Shown in pieces: positions 1 to 7,820 of a DNA stretch of 32,416 nt. Below the pieces are notes generated by a model, which saw only the letters and a list, made by a program, of their open reading frames with translations, made no database searches and was not told where the DNA came from. A program made the position numbers and the translations under genes. The DNA is from DASRSS01 sp035656335 (GTDB lineage Bacteria; Actinomycetota; Actinomycetes; Mycobacteriales; Jatrophihabitantaceae), in the NCBI GenBank assembly GCA_035656335.1, contig DASRSS010000160.1, forward strand, positions 1 through 32,416, read 5' to 3'. Each line of letters opens with the position of its first letter. Within the stretch, counting starts at the first letter, position 1.

Positions 1-112
1 GTCCGGTCAATGCGGCTTCTCCTCGACCGTCGAAGGCAACAACCTGACCGTGGACGAGGAGAAGGCCAAGCTCGCGCTGATCGTGGAAACCGCTGCAGAA
101 GTCTGGGGCTGA
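1..112 (+). CDS. C-terminal fragment of a cobalamin-independent methionine synthase II-like protein
   Basis: Only the last 36 codons are present (frame starting at base 2, TGA at 110-112). The visible peptide contains GQCGF followed by a short Lys-rich helix and ends in AEVWG. This resembles the C-terminus of the UROD/MetE-like superfamily (methionine synthase II-like proteins), where a Cys in a CGF motif near the C-terminus is a zinc/thiol ligand. Substrate cannot be assigned because these enzymes range from homocysteine methyltransferases to coenzyme-M-type thiol transferases. It is convergent with the next gene, 19 bp away. The identification rests on a short fragment and is tentative. Confidence 0.5.
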   Translation, partial: SGQCGFSSTVEGNNLTVDEEKAKLALIVETAAEVWG

Positions 113-131
113 CCGATTCACCCCGCGCCGG

Positions 132-536
132 CTACTCCGCGGCCCAGCCGGTCCAGCGCTCGACCTGGATCCTGATCACCGGGCCGGGCGGCGGGTGCTC
201 CCAATACTGCGTATACCGATCCGCGAGCAGCCCCATCGCGGACGCGTCACCTTCGATGACCGTCGCGAGGCCGTCGGCCCGCACCCACCAGAGCTGCGTC
301 CAGTCCTCGTCGTAGTGGTCGGCGATCACGCTGACACGAGGCTCCGCCGCGATGTTCCTCAGCCGGGCGAGCGAACGCGTCCGCTTCGGCTTGACGTCGT
401 CGACGGCGGTGACGATCACGTCCCCGGCGACGGCGAACACGATCGGCACCAGGTGCGGGCGGCCGTCCGGGCCGACGCTGGCCAGCCGGGCGACCCGCGC
501 CGCCGCGAACAGCTCCCGCGCCGCAGCCGCCTCCAC
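132..536 (-). CDS. PPOX-class F420-dependent oxidoreductase (Rv0121c/TIGR03668-like)
   Basis: Small split-barrel flavin/deazaflavin-binding protein of about 134 residues. It begins with a helix and the ARLASVGPDGRPHLVPIVF strand pair typical of the pyridoxamine-5'-phosphate-oxidase-like family. The middle carries KPKRTRSLARLRNI and DEDWTQLWWVRADG, which match the Rv0121c-type F420 subgroup as I remember it. Family members reduce substrates with F420H2; the substrate here is unknown. Possible starts are GTG 545, ATG 542 and GTG 536. I chose GTG 536 because a TAGGGT box lies 7 bases upstream on the minus strand and the ATG at 542 has no spaced ribosome site. It is divergent from an F420-type LLM-family gene, so both may draw on the same cofactor. 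Confidence 0.85.
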   Translation of the reverse strand: MEAAAARELFAAARVARLASVGPDGRPHLVPIVFAVAGDVIVTAVDDVKPKRTRSLARLRNIAAEPRVSVIADHYDEDWTQLWWVRADGLATVIEGDASAMGLLADRYTQYWEHPPPGPVIRIQVERWTGWAAE

Positions 537-542
537 GCGCAT

Positions 543-554
543 CACCCTAGGGTG
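543..554. promoter_or_regulatory. Palindromic bidirectional -10 element (CACCCTAGGGTG)
   Basis: A perfect 12-bp palindrome lies between the two divergent F420-type genes. It gives TAGGGT on the plus strand (548-553), 6 bases before ATG 560, and TAGGGT on the minus strand (549-544), 7 bases before GTG 536. Actinobacterial housekeeping -10 boxes follow TAnnnT, so both genes could be transcribed as leaderless mRNAs from overlapping -10 boxes. The same bases could also act as a plus-strand ribosome site (AGGGTG, 5 bases before ATG). The promoter role is inferred; the symmetry is directly visible. Confidence 0.6.
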
Positions 555-559
555 GGTTC

Positions 560-1552
560 ATGCGCTTCGGAACGTTCATCCCGCAGGGCTGGCGACTCGA
601 TCTCGTCGGCATCGAACCCGACCGGCACTGGGAGGTGATACGCGACCTCGCGCAGTGGGCGGACGCCGGCCCCTGGGAGTCGCTCTGGGTATTCGACCAC
701 TTCCACACCGTCCCCGTGCCGACGCAGGAGGCGACGCACGAGGCGTGGACGCTGATGTCGGCGTTCGCCGCGACCACCCGGCGCATCCGGCTCGGCCAGA
801 TGTGCACCTGCATCGGCTACCGCAACCCCGCCTACCTGGCCAAGGTCGCCGCCACCGTCGATCACATCAGCGCCGGACGGCTGGAAATGGGCATCGGCGG
901 CGGCTGGTACGAGCACGAGTGGCGCGCCTACGGCTACGGCTTCCCGAGCGCCGGCGACCGCCTCGGCATGCTGGACGAGGGCGTGCAGATCATGCGCCAG
1001 GCGTGGACGCAGGGGGTCAGCAGCCTCGAGGGCAAGCACTACCAGGTGGACGGCGCGATCTGCCGCCCGCTGCCATTGCAGTCCGGCGGCATCCCGCTGT
1101 GGATCGCCGGCGGCGGCGAGCGCAAGACGCTCCGCATCGCCGCGAAGTACGCGGACTACACCAACTTCGACGCGACGCCCGAGACGTTCCGGCGCAAGTC
1201 CGAGATCCTCGCCGAGCACTGCAAGGACGTCGGTCGCGACTTCGGCGAGATCGTCCGCAGCGGCAACTACAACGTGATCATCGGCGAGACCGAGAAGGAC
1301 GTGCAGGACAAGCTCGGCTGGGTGGAGGCGCACTACGAGCCGCTGGTGCCGCCGGACCAGCTCGAGCGCTACCGGAACATGTACCGGTCCGGCCCGCTGG
1401 TCGGCACTCCCGAGCTCATCGTCGAGCGGCTCCGAGCCGCCGCGGACATGGGCTTGAGCTACGCCATCGCCAACTTCATCGATCTCGCGTACGACCGGAG
1501 CAGCGCCGAGCTGTTCGCGAGCCAGGTCGTCCCCGAGCTCGCCGGCGTCTGA
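560..1552 (+). CDS. LLM-class F420-dependent oxidoreductase
   Basis: A 330-residue TIM-barrel protein of the luciferase-like monooxygenase family, F420-dependent branch. It opens with MRFGTFIPQG. It then shows WESLWVFDHF (start of the second barrel strand), the RIRLGQMCTCIGYRNPAYLAK segment, a DHISAGRLEMGIGGGWYEHEW stretch (the GxGxGW loop that binds cofactor phosphate) and PLWIAGGGERKTLRIAAKYAD near residue 180-200. Length is normal for the family. The exact hydride acceptor cannot be read from sequence. It starts 23 bases from the divergent PPOX start and probably shares its promoter. The next gene on this strand is kgd, 109 bases on. Confidence 0.9.
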   Translation: MRFGTFIPQGWRLDLVGIEPDRHWEVIRDLAQWADAGPWESLWVFDHFHTVPVPTQEATHEAWTLMSAFAATTRRIRLGQMCTCIGYRNPAYLAKVAATVDHISAGRLEMGIGGGWYEHEWRAYGYGFPSAGDRLGMLDEGVQIMRQAWTQGVSSLEGKHYQVDGAICRPLPLQSGGIPLWIAGGGERKTLRIAAKYADYTNFDATPETFRRKSEILAEHCKDVGRDFGEIVRSGNYNVIIGETEKDVQDKLGWVEAHYEPLVPPDQLERYRNMYRSGPLVGTPELIVERLRAAADMGLSYAIANFIDLAYDRSSAELFASQVVPELAGV

Positions 1553-1563
1553 TCGCCCACAGT

Positions 1564-1606
1564 GCGGCGCGGTGCGCATGCCTCGGCGTGTCGCGCCGCG
1601 TAACCT
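1564..1606 (+). promoter_or_regulatory. Candidate kgd promoter with inverted repeat
   Basis: GCGGCGCG (1564-1571) and CGCGCCGC (1592-1599) form an 8-bp inverted repeat with a 20-base spacer. TAACCT (1601-1606), a TAnnnT-type -10 box, follows at once. Transcription from it would begin near 1613 and leave a leader of about 49 bases before GTG 1662. The repeat may be an operator across the -35/-10 spacer, or a weak terminator for the upstream oxidoreductase gene. No clear -35 box is visible. Confidence 0.4.
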
Positions 1607-1661
1607 TGGCTGTTGGCACGAACGACCGCCGACAACACTGACACGAGAATGGCCGAGCACA

Positions 1662-4600
1662 GTGGCGACGACTGAACAGTCGACAGGAAGCGACCCCTCC
1701 CTCACCCCCGGCGACTTCGGTGCCAACGAGTGGCTCGTCGAGGAGTTGTACGAGCGGTTCAAGACCGATCCGGACAGCGTGGACGAGGCCTGGCACGACT
1801 TCCTCGCCGACTACCGGCCGATGAGCGCCGGCGGCTCCCCCGCCCGGACCGCCCAGGCCGCACCCGCGGCCACCCGCTCGGACATGACACCCGAGGCGGC
1901 CACGCCCACCGGTGACACCGGTAAGCCCCCGGCCACGCCCGGCACCGACCCGCAGGCGTCCCCCGTCGCCACGCCCGTCCAGACGAACGGCGCGAAGCCC
2001 GCGACCGTGTCCCCGGCGGCCGCGACGCCCAAGCCCGCCGACAAGCCGGCCGCGCCGAAGACCGAGCAGCCGACGCCCCCGGCCCCGCCCGCGGACGCCA
2101 TGGCCGAGACCGCCACGCCACTGCGCGGCGCGGCTTCCCGGGTCGTCGCGAACATGCAGGCCTCGCTCGCGCTGCCCACCGCGACGAGCGTCCGCGCCGT
2201 GCCCGCCAAGCTGCTGGCCGACAACCGCGTCGTCCTGAACAACCACCTGCGGCGCTCCCGCGGCGGCAAGGTCAGCTTCACCCACCTGATCGGGTACGCG
2301 GTAGTGCGCGCCGTCCGCGACTTCCCCGAGATGAATAACCACTTCGCCGAGGTGGACGGCAAGCCGACGCTGATCTCGCCCGAGCACGTCAACTTCGGCC
2401 TGGCGATCGACCTGCCCGGCAAGGACGGCTCCCGCTCGCTGGTCGTGGCCTCGATCAAGGCCGCCGAGACCATGGACTTCGCCGCGTTCTGGAACGCGTA
2501 CGAGGACATCATCCGCCGCGCCCGCGCCGGCAAGCTGACCACGGACGACTTCGCCGGCACGACGATCACGCTGACGAACCCGGGCACCATCGGCACCAAC
2601 CACTCCGTCCCCCGGCTGATGGCCGGCCAGGGCGCGATCATCGGCGTGGGCGCGATGGAGTACCCGGCCGAGTTCAGCGGCATGAGCGACGAGATGCTCA
2701 CCGCGCGCGCGATCAGCAAGATCATCACGCTGACGTCCACCTATGACCACCGCATCATCCAGGGCGCGCAGTCCGGCGAGTTTCTGCGCCGCGTGCACGA
2801 GCTGCTGCTTGCCGACGAGTTCTACGACGAGATCTTCGCCGCGCTCCGGATCCCGTACGAGCCGGTGCGCTGGCTGGTCGACCGGGACACGCACCACGAG
2901 GGCCAGATCGACAAGAACGCCCGCGTGATCGAGCTGATCAACGCCTACCGCAGCAACGGCCACCTGATGGCCGACACCGACCCGCTCGAGTTCACCGTCC
3001 GCACGCACCCGGACCTCGACATCACCCGCCACGGGCTGACCCTCTGGGACCTCGACCGCGAGTTCCCCGTTGACGGCTTCGCCGGCGAGAAGCTGATGAA
3101 GCTGCGCGACATCCTGGGCGTGCTGCGCGACGCGTACTGCCGGCGCGTCGGCGTCGAGTACATGCACATCACCGACCCGGAGCAGCGCCGCTGGCTGCAG
3201 GAGCGGGTCGAGGTCAAGCACGGCCAGCCGACCCGCGAGGAGCAGCTGCACATCCTCGGCCGGCTCAACGTGGCCGAGGCGTTCGAGACGTTCCTGCAGA
3301 CCAAGTACGTCGGTCAGAAGCGGTTCAGCCTGGAGGGCGGCGAGACCGTCATCGCCCTGCTGGACGCCGTGCTCACCGAGGCGACCCGCGAGGACCTGGA
3401 CGAGGTCGTCATCGGCATGCCGCACCGCGGCCGACTCAACGTGCTCGCCAACATCGTCGGCAAGCCGTACGCCAAGATCTTCAACGAGTTCGAGGGCAAC
3501 ATCGACCCGGGCACCGCCCAGGGCTCCGGCGACGTGAAGTACCACCTCGGCGCGGACGGGACGTTCCACGCGCCCGACGGCGGCGAGATCGCCGTGTCGC
3601 TCACCGCGAACCCGTCCCACCTGGAGGCCGTCGACCCGGTGCTCGAGGGCATCGTCCGCGCCAAGCAGGACCTGCTGAACAAGGGCGAAGACGGCTACAC
3701 CGTGCTCCCGGTCCTGTTGCACGGCGACGCGGCGTTCGCGGGCCAGGGCGTGGTGGCCGAGACGCTGAACCTGTCGCAGCTGCGCGGCTACCGCACCGGC
3801 GGCACCGTGCACGTGGTCGTGAACAACCAGGTCGGCTTCACCACCTCGCCGTCCGCGTCGCGCTCCTCGCTGTACTGCACGGACATCGCGCGCATGATCG
3901 CGGCGCCGATCTTCCACGTGAACGGTGACGACCCCGAGGCCTGCGTGCGGGTCGCCAAGCTGGCCGTCGAGTACCGCCGCGAGTTCCGCAAGGACGTCGT
4001 GATCGACATGGTCTGCTACCGGCGCCGCGGCCACAACGAGGCCGACAACCCGTCGTTCACGCAGCCGCAGATGTACGACATCATCGACGGCAAGCGCAGC
4101 GTCCGGAAGCTCTACACCGAAGCCCTCGTCGGCCGCGGCGACATCACCATCGAGGACGCCGAAGCCGCGCTCAAGGACTTCCAGGCGCAGCTGGAGAAGG
4201 TATTCGTCGAGACGCGCAACACCACCGGCACCGCCGCGCCCGAGCAGGACATCGAGCGGGTCACGCCGTCGCAGCAGGTCACGACCGCGGTCAGCCTGGA
4301 CGTGCTCAAGCGGATCGCGGACGCGTACGCGAACCCGCCCGCCGGTTTCACGCTGCACCCGCGGCTCAAGCCGCAGATCGACCGCCGCGTGGCGATGGCC
4401 AGCAACGGCGACGTCGACTGGGCCACCGCCGAGCTGTTCGCGTTCGGCGCGCTGGTCATGGAGGGACGCGCCGTTCGGCTGGCCGGCCAGGACTCGCGCC
4501 GCGGCACGTTCACGCAGCGGCACGCCACGCTGATCGACCGGAACACCGGCGAGGAGTACACCCCGCTGCGCGCGCTGACCGACGACCAGGCGCCGTTCTG

Positions 4601-5441
4601 GGTCTACGACTCGCTGCTCAGCGAGTACGCGGCGATGGGCTTCGAGTACGGCTACTCGGTCGTCCGCGACGACGCGCTGGTCTGCTGGGAGGCGCAGTTC
4701 GGTGACTTCGCCGACGGCGCGCAGACGATCATCGACGAGTTCATCTCCTCCGGCGAGGCCAAGTGGGGACAGCGCTCGGCGGTGTCGCTGCTGCTGCCGC
4801 ACGGCTACGAGGGCCAGGGCCCGGACCACTCGTCCGGCCGCCCGGAGCGGTTCCTGCAGCTGGCCGCCGAGAACAACATGACGATCGCGATGTGCTCGTC
4901 GCCGGCCAACTACTTCCACCTGCTGCGCCGGCAGGGCCTGAACTGGGTGCGGCGCCCGCTGATCGCGTTCACGCCCAAGTCGCTCCTCCGCCTGAAGGCG
5001 GCGGTCAGCCAGCTCGACGAGTTCACCAGCGGCACCTTCTCGCCGGTGCTCGGCGACCCGGCGGCCGACCCGGCGAGCGTGAAGCGCGTCCTGCTGTGCT
5101 CGGGCAAGGTCTACTACGACCTGGCCCACGCGCGCGAGGAGCAGGGCCGGTCCGACGTCGCCATCGTGCGGCTCGAGCAGCTGTACCCGCTGCCCGCGAG
5201 CGAGCTGGTGGCCGAGCTCGGCCGCTACCCCGGCGCGGAGCTGGTGTGGGTGCAGGAGGAGCCGGCGAACCAGGGCGCCTGGCCGTTCGTCGCGCTGAAC
5301 CTGCCCGAACAACTGCAGGCCGCCGGCGACAACCGGCCGCTGCTGCGCGTGTCCCGCAAGGCCTCCGCCTCCCCCGCGGTCGGCTCGCTGAGCCGGCACG
5401 AGGCACAGCAGCGCGAGATCATCGCCGGCGCGTTCGCCTGA
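1662..5441 (+). CDS. kgd: Multifunctional 2-oxoglutarate decarboxylase/dehydrogenase E1 with fused E2 domain (Kgd)
   Basis: A 1259-residue actinobacterial fusion that decarboxylates 2-oxoglutarate and links the TCA cycle to succinyl-CoA, succinic semialdehyde or 2-hydroxy-3-oxoadipate. Order: an N-terminal E1 helper segment (GANEWLVEELYERF, about residues 20-50); a long Ala/Pro/Thr linker (about 55-145); an E2 acyltransferase domain with catalytic DHRIIQGA (His363); then the thiamine-diphosphate E1 domain with MPHRGRLN (His588), GDAAFAGQG (Asp689) and VVNNQVG (Asn721). No lipoyl domain is present, as usual for this fusion. GTG 1662 puts the helper segment near the N-terminus; the reading frame stays open upstream but is not family-like there. 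In mycobacteria the FHA protein GarA/OdhI inhibits this enzyme; no such gene is nearby. Confidence 0.97.
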   Translation: MATTEQSTGSDPSLTPGDFGANEWLVEELYERFKTDPDSVDEAWHDFLADYRPMSAGGSPARTAQAAPAATRSDMTPEAATPTGDTGKPPATPGTDPQASPVATPVQTNGAKPATVSPAAATPKPADKPAAPKTEQPTPPAPPADAMAETATPLRGAASRVVANMQASLALPTATSVRAVPAKLLADNRVVLNNHLRRSRGGKVSFTHLIGYAVVRAVRDFPEMNNHFAEVDGKPTLISPEHVNFGLAIDLPGKDGSRSLVVASIKAAETMDFAAFWNAYEDIIRRARAGKLTTDDFAGTTITLTNPGTIGTNHSVPRLMAGQGAIIGVGAMEYPAEFSGMSDEMLTARAISKIITLTSTYDHRIIQGAQSGEFLRRVHELLLADEFYDEIFAALRIPYEPVRWLVDRDTHHEGQIDKNARVIELINAYRSNGHLMADTDPLEFTVRTHPDLDITRHGLTLWDLDREFPVDGFAGEKLMKLRDILGVLRDAYCRRVGVEYMHITDPEQRRWLQERVEVKHGQPTREEQLHILGRLNVAEAFETFLQTKYVGQKRFSLEGGETVIALLDAVLTEATREDLDEVVIGMPHRGRLNVLANIVGKPYAKIFNEFEGNIDPGTAQGSGDVKYHLGADGTFHAPDGGEIAVSLTANPSHLEAVDPVLEGIVRAKQDLLNKGEDGYTVLPVLLHGDAAFAGQGVVAETLNLSQLRGYRTGGTVHVVVNNQVGFTTSPSASRSSLYCTDIARMIAAPIFHVNGDDPEACVRVAKLAVEYRREFRKDVVIDMVCYRRRGHNEADNPSFTQPQMYDIIDGKRSVRKLYTEALVGRGDITIEDAEAALKDFQAQLEKVFVETRNTTGTAAPEQDIERVTPSQQVTTAVSLDVLKRIADAYANPPAGFTLHPRLKPQIDRRVAMASNGDVDWATAELFAFGALVMEGRAVRLAGQDSRRGTFTQRHATLIDRNTGEEYTPLRALTDDQAPFWVYDSLLSEYAAMGFEYGYSVVRDDALVCWEAQFGDFADGAQTIIDEFISSGEAKWGQRSAVSLLLPHGYEGQGPDHSSGRPERFLQLAAENNMTIAMCSSPANYFHLLRRQGLNWVRRPLIAFTPKSLLRLKAAVSQLDEFTSGTFSPVLGDPAADPASVKRVLLCSGKVYYDLAHAREEQGRSDVAIVRLEQLYPLPASELVAELGRYPGAELVWVQEEPANQGAWPFVALNLPEQLQAAGDNRPLLRVSRKASASPAVGSLSRHEAQQREIIAGAFA

Positions 5442-5452
5442 GCGGGCCCGCG

Positions 5453-5641
5453 ATGTACTTCACCGATCGCGGCATCGAGGAGCTGACCGAACGTCGCGGC
5501 GAGGAACAGGTCAGCCTGGAGTGGGTGGCACTGCGCCTGCAGGCGTTCGTGGACCTGCATCCGGAGTTCGAGACGCCCATCGACCGGCTCGCCACCTGGC
5601 TGGCCCGCCTGGACGACGACCTGGACGAGGACCTCGACTGA
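5453..5641 (+). CDS. DUF6104 family small protein
   Basis: A 62-residue acidic protein beginning MYFTDRGIEELTERRGEEQV and ending in a run of Asp/Glu. It is predicted helical and soluble, with no signal peptide. It matches the DUF6104 family, which I recall as sitting beside kgd in streptomycetes; the function is unknown. It follows kgd by 11 bases on the same strand, so it is probably co-transcribed and may be a small partner of the Kgd complex (inference). The yczE-type gene on the other strand reads 131 bp into it, which is an unusual 3'-end overlap. Confidence 0.85.
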   Translation: MYFTDRGIEELTERRGEEQVSLEWVALRLQAFVDLHPEFETPIDRLATWLARLDDDLDEDLD

Positions 5642-6230
5642 CCGGTTCGACGTCGAACAGGCGCATGAACAGCTGAGCCAGCGGCCCGATCGCGACGGCG
5701 AACGCCACCGTACCCACGCCGACGGTGCCGCCGAGCAGCCAGCCGACGGCCAGCACGGTCAGCTCCAGGCAGGTGCGCGTCAGCCGGATCGACCGTCCGG
5801 TCCGGCGCGCGAGGCCGGTCATCAACCCGTCCCGCGGCCCGGGCCCGAAGTGGGCACCGATGTACATGCCGGTCGCCATGCCGCACAGCACGATGCCGGC
5901 GGCCATGTCCGCGATCCGCCACGCCATCGCGTGCACGTGCGGCAGCCACTCGAGGCTCAGGTTCATCGACACGCCGATCAGCACCACGTTGCTGAGCGTG
6001 CCGAGCCCGGGCAGCTGCCGCAGCGGGATCCACAGCAGCAGGACGGCCGCCCCGACCACGATCACGACCGTCCCGATCGCGAGCCCGATATGCCGGGACA
6101 GGCCCTGGTGGAAGACGTCCCAGGGGTCCAGCCCGAGCCCCGACCGGACCTGCAGTGCGCCGGCCAGCCCGTAGCAGGCCAGGCCAATGTAGAGCTGCAG
6201 CAGGCGTCGCACGAGTCCATTGCGGGTCAC
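5511..6230 (-). CDS. YczE/YyaS/YitT-family integral membrane protein
   Basis: A polytopic membrane protein of 239 residues from GTG 6230. Hydrophobic segments lie at roughly residues 10-28, 47-68, 75-90, 105-124 and 150-185. The loop GPGPRDGLMTGL after the fourth segment is characteristic of this family. Members often sit divergently next to MocR-type regulators, as here, and a role in transporting a vitamin-B6-like or amino compound has been proposed; that is not proven. An ATG at 6296 would add 22 non-family residues; GTG 6230 starts directly before the first membrane helix. The last 45 or so residues are Pro/Arg/Gly-rich and are read antisense through the DUF6104 gene, so the family-like part ends near FDVEP. 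Confidence 0.85.
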   Translation of the reverse strand: MTRNGLVRRLLQLYIGLACYGLAGALQVRSGLGLDPWDVFHQGLSRHIGLAIGTVVIVVGAAVLLLWIPLRQLPGLGTLSNVVLIGVSMNLSLEWLPHVHAMAWRIADMAAGIVLCGMATGMYIGAHFGPGPRDGLMTGLARRTGRSIRLTRTCLELTVLAVGWLLGGTVGVGTVAFAVAIGPLAQLFMRLFDVEPVSRGPRPGRRPGGPARWRAGRWASRTPDAGPRTPAGAVPPTPG

Positions 6231-6237
6231 GGATCCA

Positions 6238-6319
6238 GCCTGCCAGGCACCCCCAGCGGATTTCTCCGTCCAATCACCCGAAATTGGCGGGGCCATTCCA
6301 GGCCATTGCGTGCCAGAAT
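6238..6319. promoter_or_regulatory. Divergent yczE/mocR control region
   Basis: The 96-bp gap between the two divergent starts holds several ordered elements. GCCTG-c-CAGGC (6238-6248) overlaps a minus-strand CAGGCT box (6242-6237) lying 6 bases before GTG 6230. CCAAT-N8-ATTGG (6270-6287) is an inverted repeat. Two direct GGCCATT copies (6291-6297, 6301-6307) are 10 bp apart. CAGAAT (6314-6319) lies 7 bases before ATG 6327. MocR regulators often bind direct repeats near the divergent promoter, so the GGCCATT pair is the best operator candidate. Binding is inferred. Confidence 0.5.
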
Positions 6320-6326
6320 GAGCGGC

Positions 6327-7772
6327 ATGGCTCCCGTCTCCCGGATCGGCGGACGCGCCCTGGCGGCGCTGCTGCCCGACCTGAACGCACTGCCCGGACC
6401 GATCTACTCCGCGCTCGGCGATGCCATCACCGCGCTCGTGCTCGACGGCCGGATCGCGACCGAGACGCGTTTGCCGTCCGAGCGTGAGCTGGCCGACGCG
6501 TTACGCCTGAGCCGAGCAACCGTCACCGCCGCGTACGACGCCCTCCGCGCGGGCGGTTACCTGACCAGCCGGACAGGGTCGGGCAGCTATGTCACCGTGC
6601 CGCCGGGCTCGCGGCCACGTCAGTCGCTGGCCCGCTGGTCGCCGACCGCGGCCGCACCCGAAGACGTCATCGACCTGTCCTGCGCCACCCTGCCCGCTCC
6701 CGCCGGCGTGCTCGGCCCTGCCGTCGAACGTGCCGCGACCAAGCTCGCGCAGTACGCCTACGGCGACGGCTACGACCCGGCCGGACTCGCCGTGCTGCGC
6801 TCGGCCGTCGCGGCCCGCTACTGCGCGCGCGGTGTCCCCACGTCGCCGGAGCAGGTGTTGATCACGAGCGGCGCGCTGCACGGTCTGGACCTGATCCTGC
6901 GCCTGCTCGCCGGGCCGGGCGACCGCGTGCTCACCGAGCTGCCCACCTATCCCGGCGCGCTCGACGCTCCTCGCTCCGTCGGCGCCCGCATCGTTCCGGT
7001 GCCGGTGGCGCCCGACGGGAGCTGGCAGGTCGACCAGATGCAGGCGACGCTGCGCCAGACGGCGCCGCGGCTGGCCTGCCTGACGCCCGACTTTCACAAC
7101 CCGACGGGCGCGCTCGTGGACGAGGCCGCCCGGCGCGCCGTCCTGCGCACGGCGCGGCAGACCGGCACCACTGTGATCGTCGACGAGTCGTTCGTCGGCT
7201 TCGGCTTCGGGCCGGACGAGCGTCCTTGCGCCGCCATTGACCCCTCCGTGATCAGCGTCGGCTCGCTGTCCAAGCCGGTATGGGGCGGTCTGCGCATCGG
7301 CTGGGTGCGCGCGTCCGCCGACACGATCTCACGCCTCGCCGCGCTGCGCGCCTCCATCGACCTGGGCGGCCCGGTGCTCGACCAACTGGTCGCGGCCGAG
7401 CTGTTCGACGATCTCGACACGATCATCGCCGCGCGCCTGGCGCAGCTGCGTCCGCAGCGCGACGCCCTGCTCGACGCGCTCGCCGGCGAGCTGCCGCAAT
7501 GGCGCACGACGGTGCCGAGCGGCGGCCTGTCGCTGTGGGTCGAGCTGGACGCGCCGCTGTCGACGCCGCTGACGCTGATGGCCCTGCCCGCGGGGGTCGT
7601 GCTCGTGCCCGGCTCGCGCTTCGGTGTCGACGGCACGCTGGAACGCTTCCTGCGGCTGCCCTACTCGCTGCCGGTGGCGCAGCTGGACGAGGCGGTGCGC
7701 CGCCTCGCCGCCGTCTGGTCCCAGCTGGACCGCTCCGGCAACATCGGCCCCCGCCAACTCGTCGTCGCCTGA
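6327..7772 (+). CDS. MocR/PdxR-type regulator: GntR wHTH fused to aminotransferase class I domain
   Basis: A 481-residue pyridoxal-phosphate-binding transcription factor. Residues about 25-90 form a GntR winged helix (LPSERELADALRLSRATVTA, then GGYLTSRTGSGSYV). Residues about 110-470 form an aminotransferase fold-type I domain with TPDFHNPTG (the Asn that contacts PLP), VIVDESF (the Asp that pairs with the ring nitrogen) and SLSKPVWGGLRIGW (Lys316, Schiff base). All PLP-anchoring residues are present. It probably controls the divergent yczE-type gene and itself. ATG 6318 is an alternative start three codons upstream; ATG 6327 lies 7 bases after CAGAAT and would be leaderless. Confidence 0.92.
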   Translation: MAPVSRIGGRALAALLPDLNALPGPIYSALGDAITALVLDGRIATETRLPSERELADALRLSRATVTAAYDALRAGGYLTSRTGSGSYVTVPPGSRPRQSLARWSPTAAAPEDVIDLSCATLPAPAGVLGPAVERAATKLAQYAYGDGYDPAGLAVLRSAVAARYCARGVPTSPEQVLITSGALHGLDLILRLLAGPGDRVLTELPTYPGALDAPRSVGARIVPVPVAPDGSWQVDQMQATLRQTAPRLACLTPDFHNPTGALVDEAARRAVLRTARQTGTTVIVDESFVGFGFGPDERPCAAIDPSVISVGSLSKPVWGGLRIGWVRASADTISRLAALRASIDLGGPVLDQLVAAELFDDLDTIIAARLAQLRPQRDALLDALAGELPQWRTTVPSGGLSLWVELDAPLSTPLTLMALPAGVVLVPGSRFGVDGTLERFLRLPYSLPVAQLDEAVRRLAAVWSQLDRSGNIGPRQLVVA

Positions 7773-7784
7773 GATTTCGGGGGC

Positions 7785-7817
7785 TATCCTGACAGGACTA
7801 AGCCCTTAGCTAAGGAG
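7785..7817 (+). promoter_or_regulatory. Toxin-antitoxin promoter, palindromic operator and ribosome site
   Basis: TATCCT (7785-7790) is a good -10 box. Downstream is an alternating array CTAAG (7798-7802), CTTAG (7805-7809), CTAAG (7810-7814), including the perfect 12-bp palindrome CCTTAGCTAAGG (7804-7815). The ribosome site AAGGAG (7812-7817) overlaps the last arm. The arms have almost no loop, so this is better read as a DNA operator than an RNA hairpin. It is the expected place for antitoxin or antitoxin-toxin binding and autoregulation. Confidence 0.65.
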
Positions 7818-7820
7818 CGG

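Noticed and set aside
1476..5399. Very long open frame opposite kgd on the minus strand
   Set aside because: It is the mirror of codon bias in a GC-rich gene. Its translation is low-complexity Arg/Gly/Val/Leu with no family resemblance, while the plus strand encodes Kgd with all catalytic motifs.
4763..5452. Long plus-strand frame ending in the DUF6104 gene as one larger protein
   Set aside because: The part before ATG 5453 is an out-of-frame reading of kgd, rich in Arg/Pro/Ala; only the last 62 codons match a family.
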